DNA from: Malania oleifera
Taxonomy: Eukaryota > Streptophyta > Magnoliopsida > Santalales > Ximeniaceae
DNA length: 64,000 bases
Direction of reading: 5' to 3'
Assembly: GCF_029873635.1 (NCBI RefSeq)
Contig: NC_080422.1
Location: 6,056,001-6,120,000, forward strand
Both the position numbers and the translations under genes were made by a program. Below, one piece after another: positions 43,290-54,368 of the stretch (position 1 is the first letter of the stretch; each line of letters begins with the position of its first letter). The notes below the pieces were generated by a model. It was given only the letters and a program-made list of their open reading frames with translations. It ran no database searches and had not been told where the DNA came from.

Positions 43290-44550
43290 TACATACATAC
43301 ATTATATGTTGAGAATTTCACCCATAAATTTGTCTGACATTAAAAAAAATAATAATGAAAGATGGGTACTTATATATATGGTTAGATGCAAAAATATAAA
43401 ATTTAAATATTTAAACTTTTGGATCAAAATGGTGTTCGACCATGTATAAGAGGTTGATACATAAAGACTCTCAATCCTCACATTTTACACTATTAATTTG
43501 GTCGGTTAATATAGCACACACACACATATAGCATCTTTGTTAAAATGATATAAATTGTTAGACTATCGGAGACAAAACTAAATGTACGTGTTATTGATTA
43601 AAGAGAGGAGCAATATTCATCCATGAATATCATTTTTTTATAACACTAAATGGACACCGCACTAAATAAATAAATAATCATTTGAGTTTGGTAACATAGA
43701 TACTAGCGAGATAAGCTATTAGGTTAGGCTGTCCAACCACGTTGCATTTTATAGTTGATTGCATTTTAAATTTTGCATGATTTTTAACTGATGATTATCT
43801 GTGTAAATACAATTTTTTTTTAACAATTATCCAAATTTTGAAGATCAATGTGATAAGTTATCTAAAATATGTTCTAATTGACCAAACTTGATAATTTTCT
43901 GCATTACTAGTTATAGAAAGAAAATCCTAATTACCCTGTAACTCCAATTTCTCAAAACCTTCCAAATAGAGGCAATGTTATGAAATGAACTAGTGCTAAA
44001 GGACTAAATCCATGTTTAGCATATAATGCTTAAATTATGGATGCCCTAAATGTACAAAGCTAGTTGGCCTACTAGATAACCTTTTTTTTTTTTTTGGACA
44101 ATCCTATCGAAGATGCATTTCTCCCAAATCGCATCCCCTCGTTCCTTCACTTGGGAGGGTTATTTGAATCCTTGTCAATGTGGAACCAAAAGATGCATAT
44201 ACAACTAGTTTGATATATTAGTTCGTTATGATGTGTTAGGCTTCCTAATACTTAATTCTACGAACTCCTTTAACTATCTAAAAGGGGTTTGAATCCGACT
44301 TACTTGAGGGGATGGGAAAGAAAAAAATTAAACTAGCAAACTAACATTGAATTTGCATTTGAATTCACATGAAGCATGTATACAATTTTGCAGTGTTAAA
44401 TTCTTGTGGCCAATTAGGTAAATGGCATGGAGGTGCTTTATTAAAGGGTAGAGGTTATTAAGGGAAATGGCATGACTCATTGCATTTGACTCATAGATTA
44501 TATTGTTGGTATACATAAATTTCGGAGGGTTGTAAGGGCAAAGACTCCTT
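42673..44550. other. Intergenic DNA without recognised genes
   Basis: Includes a (TA)n microsatellite at 43240-43286 and poly-T at 44081-44095. Open frames here are short and low-complexity. Nothing resembling a protein family or RNA gene was seen. Confidence 0.5.
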
Positions 44551-44555
44551 AATAT

Positions 44556-44723
44556 TGTTAGTACTGGAGGAGTCCATCGGTAAGGCTTGATACACATGAG
44601 TGGACACCAACTCGACTCAAAAGCTTAAGCCTATTGGGTTTTGGGTCCATTCATGTATATAAGCACCCATTGACCACTTAATTTTTTTAATGTGGGACAA
44701 ACTCACAAGTGAAATTCTCATCA
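44556..44723 (-). repeat. TRIM 3' LTR
   Basis: Contains TGTATATAAGCACCC (about 44655-44669). It differs from the other LTR at roughly 25 positions in 168, so the insertion is old. Confidence 0.9.
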
Positions 44724-45053
44724 ATCTTCCCCTCACTTGTAAGTTCTAACTGCTCCCACTTGAACGGAAACTGTCTTTTTTATGGGAGTAAGTCCAATTC
44801 TCCAATAGTTGCTCAAGTGGGCCTTACCACTACGTCTTAGGTGCCTCAGATTGCATTCCACGTACCTTTAAACCAATTCTACCTCCCACGTCTTGACCCT
44901 ATTCGAATCCATCTTTCAGACCTAGATGATACTTATTGGCCTTGGTCACACACATGGTCCTTCAACTGTTGGCACGTCAGGAGAACTAGCTTCACACCTC
45001 AACTTTACGCTATCGTTCACCCCGAGTTACGAACCATCAGTTCTGATATCACT

Positions 45054-45220
45054 TGTTAGCACCGGAGGAGTCCATGGGTAGGCTTGATACATATGAGTGA
45101 GCACCAACTTGACCCAAAAGCTTAAGCCTATTGGATCTTGGGCCCAACCATGTATATAAGCACCCATCATCCACTTAATTTTTCCAATTTGGGACAAACG
45201 CACAAGTAGAATTCTCAACA
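45054..45220 (-). repeat. TRIM 5' LTR
   Basis: Starts TGTTAGCACCGG next to the PBS and ends ATTCTCAACA at 45220. Same conserved words as the left LTR (AAAAGCTTAAGCCTATTGG). Confidence 0.9.
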
Positions 45221-45266
45221 AATATTAATTGAAGGGCCTCCCAATTTGCCATGTATTTAGGTGTTG

Positions 45267-45290
45267 TGTGTGTGTGTGTGTGTGTGTGTG
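45267..45290. repeat. TG microsatellite
   Basis: About 12 TG units between the TRIM and the family A LTR. Confidence 0.95.
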
Positions 45291-45740
45291 GTATAAGATT
45301 TGAATTGTAACGCCCCGACTCGCCACGTGGGGCTCAGAGTGCTACTTTAGTGACGTCTATGTTTCTAATACCATATTCATTATATAAATGTAACGAAAAT
45401 AAATGATACATTCTCCAAAATACATTACCAGAGTTCTAAACTACCTTTATACACAAAGGTCTCCAAATATTCATATTGTCAAGCCCTGAACCCGTAGATG
45501 GGTCCCAGGTGTGAATATAGTAACCTAACCTGTCTCTGTATAAAATAAAACATACATGATACAACACCAAAAGAGGGTCCGACCCCGTGGGGTACACATA
45601 TGCCCTTACAATCATAACGTACACAACCATACTCATTAGATACACAGCGGAATACGATCTTTCTATACATGTACAATACCATACCAGAGTCTATACAAAG
45701 TTAGGACATACATTCCCATAATTACAAAACATACCCCAAG

Positions 45741-46063
45741 TGTAAGAACCCGAGCCGTGAGATGTGGGTTTATGATGTAAAAAGGGGTAAAAAATGGAAT
45801 TCTGCAGTTTTCGTCGATGAGGCCAACATTCGTCGACAAAGCTAGTGCAAAATTCGTCGACGAAATTCAAAGGTTCGTCGATGAGGAAAAGCCGAGGGGT
45901 TTAGGAAAATTTAAATATCAGGGTTCGTGGACGAAATCGCTGCCTCATCGACGAAATCCCTGAAGACTTCGTAGACGAGGACACTAATTCGTCGACGAAG
46001 CCTCTTGGGTCAAAGGCTTACAAAAGGATATTTTGGTTTACTTTGGGGCTAAGTTTCCCCAAA

Positions 46064-46112
<49 letters not shown>

Positions 46113-47886
46113 GAACTCTCCCCATACTCTCTCTCTCTCTCTCTCTAGTTTTCTTCACCATACGTCGTCTGATTCGCAAATCCAAAGTTACAGAAAGGAT
46201 CAGTGCAGGATTCTCTACGTTTCTAGCATATCGGAATCTTGTTTCGGAGGATTTCGAGTTTCAGGATAAAATCGAGGTAAGGCTCGGTTTTCATTTCTGA
46301 TTCGGTATATGTGTAGTAGTACGGATTGTAGTATGTATTGTACTGTGGTTTGTAGATTTCGGAGTCTTGGTTCGTAGTTTTGAGGACCATAGAGTTCGTA
46401 GTTGGATTTCGGGTTAAGGTAAGGGTATTCTGTTTATATCAGTTCATTTTCGAAATCAGGATCGGTAAGCTTGTAGGCTACGATCATGTTTATGTTTTGG
46501 CTACTTATTTGGGAAAATCTATTAGGTAAAAATGCAGAATTTTCGGGTTACAGTTTTTGGGAAAATTGGGGATTTCTGGTATCATCTCTACTTTGTTTGG
46601 AAAATCGCTTGTCTTGTTTAAACCGTATTATTGAGGTGACCATAATCCATATTTGCATAAATTGTATACTTGAAATTGTAAATGATATGATTTGTCGTAA
46701 ACCAAATAAGTGTGGTATGTATGGTTGTATGAAATTATTCTAGGTATTTGTAAAATAGCTATGTGGTGGCTAATTACCGTACGCTGAAATGTATAGGAAC
46801 GTAAGTTCCAAAATGATTCCAGGGATTTGTAAAACTGCCAGGTATCGGGTAGTTACCATAGGCAAGAGTGGCCGGCTCTATATCTGGGGTGTGAAATATC
46901 ACCAGTATGATTCGACTGGTCACCGAAGGTGTGTTCTACACCGTTTGTAGCAATGGATTCACTATGGGCCTAAGATAGTCGCAGCATAGTTTTACACATG
47001 GCAATGTAATCATGGTGAGACTGGGTGACCTTGTGTAGTTGCATATGTAGTAATGGATTCACTATTGGGCCTGAGTCATAGATCTTCGTAATTGCATGTG
47101 TAGTAATGTAATCGCTGTGCGATTAAGTGACCTTGTGTAGTTGCGTATGTAGCAATGGATTCACTATTGGGCCTTGATCGTCGCAGCGTAGTTGCGTATG
47201 TAGCAATGTAATCGCTGTGAGACGAGGTGACTTTGTGTAGTTGCGAACTAGTGTGACGACACTGACCGTATGTATGTATGTACATATGTATTTGGATATC
47301 GTATGAATTGGAATGGGTTTTGTGAAAATACTGGAACTATATGTTTATGTATGAAACTGTACGAATTGTTTCAAATTGTATCGTATGTATAGTGTGTTGA
47401 AGTATGTAAAATGACACTGGTATGCCACACACTGATATAACCTGTTTTCTCCTTTACTGAGAGGTGTCTCACCCCAAATATATATAAGTGTTTTTTAGGT
47501 CCTTCAGGTAGCCGAAACTAGCATCCTAGCATCCGGAAGCGAGGGGTGTTGTTTAGTTACTACTAGTGCCTAATAGGTATGAGTTTGTGTAGCCGGGTTG
47601 TCGTGATGGATTTTGTAGACGCCCGTAGTATGTATGGTATTCGTAGGGATGTATATCCATGTATGGTATAGACTCTTGTATGATACTGGTTATATATAAA
47701 AGACCGTATTTTGCTGCATATTTTGATGAGTATGGACGTTTGTATATATGTATATAGGGCATCCGTTCACCCCACGGGGTCGGACCCTCTTTTTATGTCG
47801 TATCATGTATGTTTTAATTAATACAGAGATAGGATAGGTTACTTAAATTCACCCCTGGGTCCCATTTTCGAGTTCGGGGCGTGACA
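45741..47886 (+). repeat. Solo LTR, family B, inverted inside another family B LTR
   Basis: Starts TGTAAGAACCCGAGCC and ends GGGGCGTGACA at 47886; flanked by CCAAG (45736-45740) and CCGAG (47887-47891). It is in plus orientation while its host LTR is in minus. Modules in order: TCGTCGACGA cluster (45810-46005), CT tracts (46050-46145), donor-like AAGGTAAGGG (46416-46425), several repeats of GTAGTTGCRTATGTAGCAATG (47090-47210), the perfect stem-loop TGAGAGGTGTCTCA (47458-47471) and TTTTTTAGGTCCTTCAGG (47491-47508). Confidence 0.92.
47090..47215 (+). repeat. Tandem repeats inside family B LTR
   Basis: Three or more units of about 55-60 bp, each with GTAGTTGC, TATGTAGYAATG and CGCTGTG or TTCACTATTGGGCC. 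The corresponding host LTR part at 50385-50475 has two similar units (GCTTCACAGTGATTACGTTG). Confidence 0.75.
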
Positions 47887-48260
47887 CCGAGTGTCTACAA
47901 AAACCATCACAACAACCCAGATACAAAAATTCGTACCTAACAGGCACTAGCAATAGCTAACGACACCCCCCGCTTCCAAATGTTAGGGTGCTAATTACGG
48001 CTACCTGAAGGACCTGAAAAAAAACATTTGTACGTACATTCGGGGTGAGACACGTCTTAGTAAGGAAGAAAGCAGGTTAAATCAGTGTGTGGCATACCAG
48101 TGTTATTTTACATAAAACATAACACCATACAATATGATACAGTTTGAAAACATTTCCATACAGTTCCAGTATTTTCATAAATCCATTCTAGTACATACGA
48201 TACCCAAACATACGTTCAGTATCGTCACACTAATACGCAACTATTCGATGAAACCCGAAG

Positions 48261-50035
48261 GGTAACGACCTGCTCCTTTTTCACATATTTTTTTTTAAAA
48301 TAAATTATCATCACATTATACATCCCAGCTCAGCAGGTCACAATCCACCTGGGCCAGTGGGCACCAGGGATATAACAAAACATACAGCAGAAGCCTACGC
48401 AGCAGAAAGTATAAAATCATATACATCTCATCATATTGTGCATAACACATACCAGAGTCACTACAATTACTATCTCACAGTATATACATCTCAAAAATGA
48501 AATCTAGGGACAACCTCCCACAAAACCTAACTGTCCCTACCAAAAACTTACCCTTCCAAAGAGGGTAAACAACTGATCTAGATCAGCGGGGCTTTTCCCG
48601 CTCTCCTATCAGGGGCTCCTGAAAAATGTATAAGATTTAGGGGTGAGACACCTCTCAGTAAGGGAAATAAACTAATACCAGTGTGTGGCAACATGAGTAT
48701 TCTGTGTTCTACATATACCATACATAACATATTCAATACTGTTTATCAAATATGGGAAAACATATGCATATCAACACATAGCAGAATATACTGCATTTTC
48801 ATAAACATATTTCATCTCATACACTAATAATAACATAAAACAATCCTGGTAGGTTAGCTGGCTGTTGTCATGTATTACCCCCACATGACTGGGTTGTGTG
48901 GCCCGAAGGCGGGACCTGACAATGGTTGGCCGACCACTGCCAAGTCAAACAGTAGTCTGTAGGTCCGATGGGTCTACCCAGACTGGTCCGTACACCAGGG
49001 GCGATAACAGCACACTTCTTGAAAATAACCACATCGACCATCCAATCTCACACCACTCCGTACAGCGGCGTTAACACATATATCATGATCACGAGGACCA
49101 TGGACACATAGCAACGGTACCGTGCAAGTGCTAGCCTAAACCAAGCCAACCAGGTTCTGATATCATATACATATACTAAAACCGTGATACATAAATATCT
49201 CATATCATTTATTTTCACATCAATCATATCATTTCACATATATACGTGTATCATAAAAATAATCGGCCCGTACGCTGGCAAATCACATAACACAGCCCGT
49301 ACGCTGGCAAATCACATAGCACAGCCCGTACGCTGGCAAATCACATAGCATGGCCCGTACACCGGCAAATCACATATACATATAAAAATATCTCGACCCG
49401 TACGCCGGTTTTCTATCATAGAAATCCATATCGTCCCAATTCCAAAAAAAAAACAGTATTTCACAACATTTTTATACTCATGCCACACTAAACAAATTTT
49501 CTACGTATTCAACATATCATCATTTAAATAGTATTTTCCAAATATAAATCATATATATAAATATATTTATTTTTCCTAAAACCAAATGCTACATATATAT
49601 ACATGCATTTTCTCAAAACAAACTAGTTTAGTTTATCCCCTTACCTGATTCCTAAAAAGTCCCTAAGAAAATCTTCCCCGTACCCACAAGGTTCTCAACT
49701 CAATATCCTGAAAATGAAAACTCACAGAATTAAAGTTTAGTATTTTCGTACGTACAATATTAGGGATGATTCCCAACGATCCCAATCAATACCCTGGAAC
49801 TGAAAATTTTCAGTATTAAAGTTCAGTATTTTTACGCGTATATCACTTTCTTCAACTGTCAAAAATCCAAATATTGAATATAAAACTTTACCTTGGATTT
49901 GGGATGAAATCCAACTTCGTTTTCCTGACGATCCGTTCCGGCAGACTTGTAGAGAACTTCGCCAGGAGCGTCGTGGTGGCTTCGGTTTGTCGATCCGGCG
50001 TAAAACTAGCCCGGAATCGAAGAGAGAGAGAGTCG

Positions 50036-50074
<39 letters not shown>

Positions 50075-50230
50075 ACTTCCAAAAAAAATATCAAAGTAAG
50101 CTTCTTGAAGAAGCTTTCCATTTCCTATATATAATAATAAACCTTAAATAAAGTAAAGCTTCTTTAAGAAGCTTTCATACTTTATATATAGACACACACA
50201 CACACATATATATATATATACATGCTTTAA

Positions 50231-50272
<42 letters not shown>

Positions 50273-50373
50273 CCTTATCATACTATTCATTTTACTTGTT
50301 AATTTAATTAATTTATTTTATTTTATTATTATTATTATTAAAAAAAAAATTTTTTTTTTTTCCAGTTACTACA
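48261..50373 (-). repeat. Solo LTR, family C
   Basis: Bounded by GGTAACGACCTG (first base probably T originally) at 48261 and CCAGTTACTACA at 50373, with identical CGAAG repeats at 48256-48260 and 50374-50378. The stem-loop TGAGAGGTGTCTCA is perfect (complement of 48644-48657). It has a CAGGTAAGGGGATAAAC donor-like site (complement, about 49633-49650), a GTACGCYGGCAAATCACAT minisatellite (49262-49400) and a GA leader (50024-50073). Confidence 0.9.
49262..49400 (-). repeat. Minisatellite inside family C LTR
   Basis: Four nearly identical units of about 31 bp with core GCCCGTACGCTGGCAAATCA, then a partial unit. GTAC is at the centre of a short palindrome in each unit. Confidence 0.85.
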
Positions 50374-51303
50374 CGAAGCTTCACAGTGATTACGTTGCCA
50401 ATACGGTGTAGCTCACACTAATACGCAACTAATGAAACACGAAGCTTCACAGTGATTACGTTGCCAATACAGTGTAACTCACACCCCTTGGTGACCAGCC
50501 GGAACACACAAGTGATATTTCACACCCTCGGATATAGAGCTGAACACTCTCACCCACAGTTTTGACACCGGTACATGGTGCAACATACGACAATTAGCTG
50601 CCACATAGCTGTTTTAGCGTACAATAATTAGCCGCCCCTAGCCGATTTCACAAAACCTGAAATCATTTTGAAACTCATGTTTCTATACTCATCAGCGTAT
50701 GGTAATTAGCCACCATATAGCTATTTTACAAAATACTTGGAACAATTACATACAACCATACATTTCACACTTATTTGGTTTATGGAAAATCATATCGTTT
50801 TCCAATTCAAGTATACAATTTTATACAAATATGGATAATAGTCATCTCAATAATACAGTTTAAACAAAACAAACAGTTTTCCAAACAAAGCAGAGATGAT
50901 ACCCGAAATCCCTAAATTTTCTCAAAAACTGTAATCCGAAAATCCCGTATTTTACCCGATAGATTTCCGTAAATAAGTTACCAAAACATACATACGATCA
51001 TAACCTACAAGCTTATCGATCCCGATTTCAAGAAGTAACTGATATAAACTGAATCCCCTTACCTTAACCTGAATTCTACTACGAACTCTACGGTCCCCAA
51101 AACTACGAACCGAGACTCCAAAACCTTTAAATCACAGTACAATATATGCTTACAACTCATACTACTTCACATATTTCGAATCAGAAAGGAAAACCGAGCC
51201 TTACCTCGATTTTAGTCTGAAACCCGAAACTGCTTGAAACGAGATTTCGATCTGCTAGAGCAGTAACGTTGGATTTACAAATCAAGCGACGAACGATGAA
51301 GAA

Positions 51304-51340
<37 letters not shown>

Positions 51341-53057
51341 TCGAGAGAGAGATCTACAAGTTCTAGAGAGAGAGGGAGAGGATATTTGAGATTACTTAGC
51401 TCCAAAGCAACCAATTTGGATATTTATAGCCCTTTGACTCGGCCACCCTCGTCGACGAGCCTGAGGTTCCAGATTTTCCAAAATTCCCTCGGGATCTCCT
51501 CATCGACGAGACACTGAATTTCGTCGCCGAGAACAAAAAGTACTTCGTCGACGAACTCAGGCTTCGTCAACGGAGCTTGCCCAAATGACCACTTTACCCC
51601 TTTTTTGAATATTTAATTCATATATCATGGTTCGGGTTCTTACACAAATTACAGACCATAATACAATACAAAAACAAACTCAGTCCAAACAACCATAATA
51701 CGCATCCGGGGACTTCAAACATAACTTAAATACATTAGAGTTCTTGCAGACACTCACAAAAATGGAAACTAACTATCACCCCGCCCCGGAGCTCACTAAG
51801 CTCAATCTGGAGATGGTCATGAAAAGATGATTTGTATATTGGGGTAAGACACTTCTCAGTAAGGCATATTAAGTTAATATCAGTGTGTGGCCAACATGAG
51901 TTTTAATGTATATAAAATATCATTAGTTGTGAATCAACCACAGTTATAAAATCATTCTCACACCATACTCACACACATACACAATTATTTATAAGTGAAA
52001 GTTCCCGATGATAGGGGAGATTACAGGCCTATACATGTAGCTCCCTTATGCTCTAATACATTATACAAGCTGATATAACTACAACTGATACTTATCAGCG
52101 TACTCGCATTTCTCAGCAAGCTCTCGGTTGGAGAGTTTACTTTGCCATAAACATTCATGCATTTTAATTCATATACAAGTACTCACACCTTTACAGTTGA
52201 AAAATATGCATATACTTCCTCAGTATAAACCAGTTCAATAAATAATAACACCATTTACATAAATTAGCATATATGCGTAAAAGAAACTCCTTGGGACTAA
52301 CACGCCATTTACTTCCCCCATGGTACGGGTTGTGCGGCTAGAAGGTTGGACTTATGCCCTAAGGGATCAACTCAGACACAGTCAAAGTAACCATTTACAA
52401 GTGCGTCTGCAGGCATCCACAACCCAGTTGCAGGTCGGATTGCTTTACCATTTCTTGATACAGAACCCAGGAAAGGTACTTCATCCTTACGTAGGCTAAT
52501 CGGCTGAAGCCACCCTACACCTCTCACTACAGTGTGGGCGTACATAGCCAAATAGAAATTCCCTAACAACGGTACCGTGCTTATAATACAACTGGTCCTT
52601 AGGGTTCTTAAACCATATCATGCAAATTTGGTAATAAAAACGACATTATAACTCATTTCGTTCAAAACTTGCCATTTAATAAAACCTGGCTCCCGACCGT
52701 CAAATAAAACCTGACTCACACTCGTTAAATAAAACTGGCCCTCAGTCGTCATATCAAATCCTAGTATTTTGCAAAGGCAATTCCAGTATTTTCACAAACA
52801 ATTCAGTATTTCACAACCATACCCAAATTCGGTTATACAATAAACCATATAGATTATTCACCTGCCACACGATTTCAGTATTTGAATATAATCCAATAAA
52901 CAACTGAGGATTACCTCGTAGTATACTAGTTTGTAAAGTAAAACCAAGCTTTTCATCGCTCAATTATTCAAAATATCGTATCATATATCCTATATTTGTA
53001 AATTTCATTTTGAACGGCCGGTTTTCGAAATAACCTTTGAAATCATAGTATGCATAC

Positions 53058-53094
<37 letters not shown>

Positions 53095-53285
53095 AAGTTT
53101 AATCGATTCAAACTTAATAAAAACTTGACTTAGTTTAATCCCCTTACCTATTCCTGAAAAAGAAACTGATTCCATTCAAAAAACGGAAAACCCTAGCTTT
53201 CCGATCCACTGCTAAAAACAAACTGACAAGTCAAGAAAAAGAAGGGAAAGTTATCGGAGATCGATAACGGGCTCCGGGTGAGCCT

Positions 53286-53339
<54 letters not shown>

Positions 53340-53610
53340 GAAGTTATAAAAAAATATTCTTTGCTTAGCCCTTAAGTAAGCAAACTTGCAAGAAAACCAT
53401 TGACGATTTTCCCTACACTCACAAAATCATCGAGGGTTTGACAGCTGACCCTCCCCTATTGACTAAAACTGGTGACAGTTTTCCCAAGCTCTATAAAATC
53501 GTCGACGGTTTGGGTCCTACCAAACCAATTTCCTTTGTTTTCCTTTCTTTTCCCTTATTTCTCTATTCCTTATTTATTTTCTTTTATTTTTTCGGGTTCG
53601 ATTTTCTACA

Positions 53611-54112
53611 ATCTCTCCCCTTATAAAAATTTCGACCTCGAAATTTGCTAATTGTTACTGATCACATCCTTAACTCACGATCCATCTCTTCAGAAGAGTC
53701 GGTAGCCACCCACATAGCGACTTCATCCCAAGTTTATTAACTACCCTCGCTTATGGTGGATGAATACCGTGGTTACACACAATGTCTCGGAAGATTACAA
53801 TATTATACAAAACTCTCCCAAATACCATCCATATACGAAAACCATAAAAAAACTAATAATACTAAACAAACCTACCTTACACAACCTGGATACAAAACCA
53901 AACACCTACCTGTCTAGTGCTGAACCTCTCTGAAAAGCTACGGGTACTTCTAAAGTATTTTTGTCTCTAATTCCCATGAATCTTCCTCCGCTGCATGATT
54001 ACACCACAACACCTTCACTAATGGTATTTCCTTAGTATGCAATTCCTGTATTTTTCAATCCAGAATCTAAACTGGTACCTCCTCGTATGCCAAAGCATCC
54101 CTGATCTCCAAC
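53611..54112 (-). pseudogene. Integrase C-terminal tail of the second family A element
   Basis: Directly right of the LTR are the polypurine tract (complement: AAGGGGAGAGAT) and the last coding part. The minus strand from 54112 reads EIRDALAYEEVPV, stop, then HTKEIPLVKVLWCNHAAEED and SWELE: the end of gypsy integrase before the LTR. Stops at four or more codons mark it as dead. The rest of the internal region is gone; a different sequence starts near 54113. Confidence 0.8.
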
Positions 54113-54368
54113 TGTTAAGATTATAAATTTACAACAATTACAAATGACAACACGATTAAGAATGATTGTAGGCTAGATATCTCCGTGTTGACTTGACCTT
54201 GATTTATGCAATCTGCCTTCATTCAGCATGATTGTAGGCTAGGTATCTTCTGTGTTGACTTGGTCTTACTTTATGCAATCTGCCTTTATACGTATTTATT
54301 TTATGGTGTTAAAAAATTTATTGTGTGTTTATCTCTACATGTGTTGTCGAGCTACATGTGCGGGGGAA
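54113..54368 (+). mobile_element. 3' internal remnant and polypurine tract of a family D-like element
   Basis: It contains two tandem units of about 66 bp (54151-54216, 54217-54283), each with ATGATTGTAGGCTAGRTATC and TTATGCAATCTGCC. It ends in TGTGCGGGGGAA, a polypurine tract, immediately before the LTR start TGTTAAAATTTG at 54369. No coding sequence was recognised. Confidence 0.65.

Larger units (their letters stand above)
44556..45220 (-). mobile_element. TRIM (terminal-repeat retrotransposon in miniature), 665 bp, complete
   Basis: It has two direct LTRs of about 168 bp (44556-44723 and 45054-45220), both starting TGTTAGYACYGGAGGAGTCC and ending in ATTCTCA...CA. The element is flanked by identical AATAT repeats (44551-44555 and 45221-45225). 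The 330-bp internal region has a PBS next to the right LTR (complement of TGATATCAGAAC, two mismatches to the tRNA-iMet site) and a polypurine tract (GTGAGGGGAAGAT complement) next to the left LTR, so it is in minus orientation. No coding capacity: a classic TRIM that depends on enzymes from other elements. Confidence 0.93.
45477..51644 (-). repeat. Solo LTR, family B, split by two further solo LTRs
   Basis: Starts TGTCAAGCCCTGAACC and ends GGGTTCTTACA at 51644 on the plus strand. It is flanked by CATAT (45472-45476) and CAAAT (51645-51649), a 5-bp duplication with one change. Its own length is about 1.9 kb. It carries TCGTCGACGA words (51445-51565), GA leader (51328-51375), donor-like AAGGTAAGGGGATTC (complement, about 51052-51066) and the stem-loop at 48046-48059 (one broken pair). 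Confidence 0.88.
45306..53610 (-). repeat. 3' LTR of a family A gypsy element, containing nested solo LTRs
   Basis: Starts TGTAACGCCCCGAC at 45306 and ends GATTTTCTACA at 53610, followed by the polypurine-tract complement ATCTCTCCCCTTA. Its own sequence is 45306-45476 plus 51645-53610 (about 2.1 kb); the rest is inserted. It carries a degenerate GTCGACGG cluster (53400-53510), GA microsatellite (53291-53334), donor-like AGGTAAGGGGATTAA (complement, about 53130-53145), and the stem-loop at 51845-51858 with one broken pair. Confidence 0.88.

Noticed and set aside
43219..43449. Open frame with Ile-Tyr repeats
   Set aside because: Translation of a (TA)n microsatellite at 43240-43286.
46043..46300. 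Ser-Leu-rich open frame at a CT tract
   Set aside because: Lies in the leader of a solo LTR and is only the CT repeat plus non-conserved sequence.
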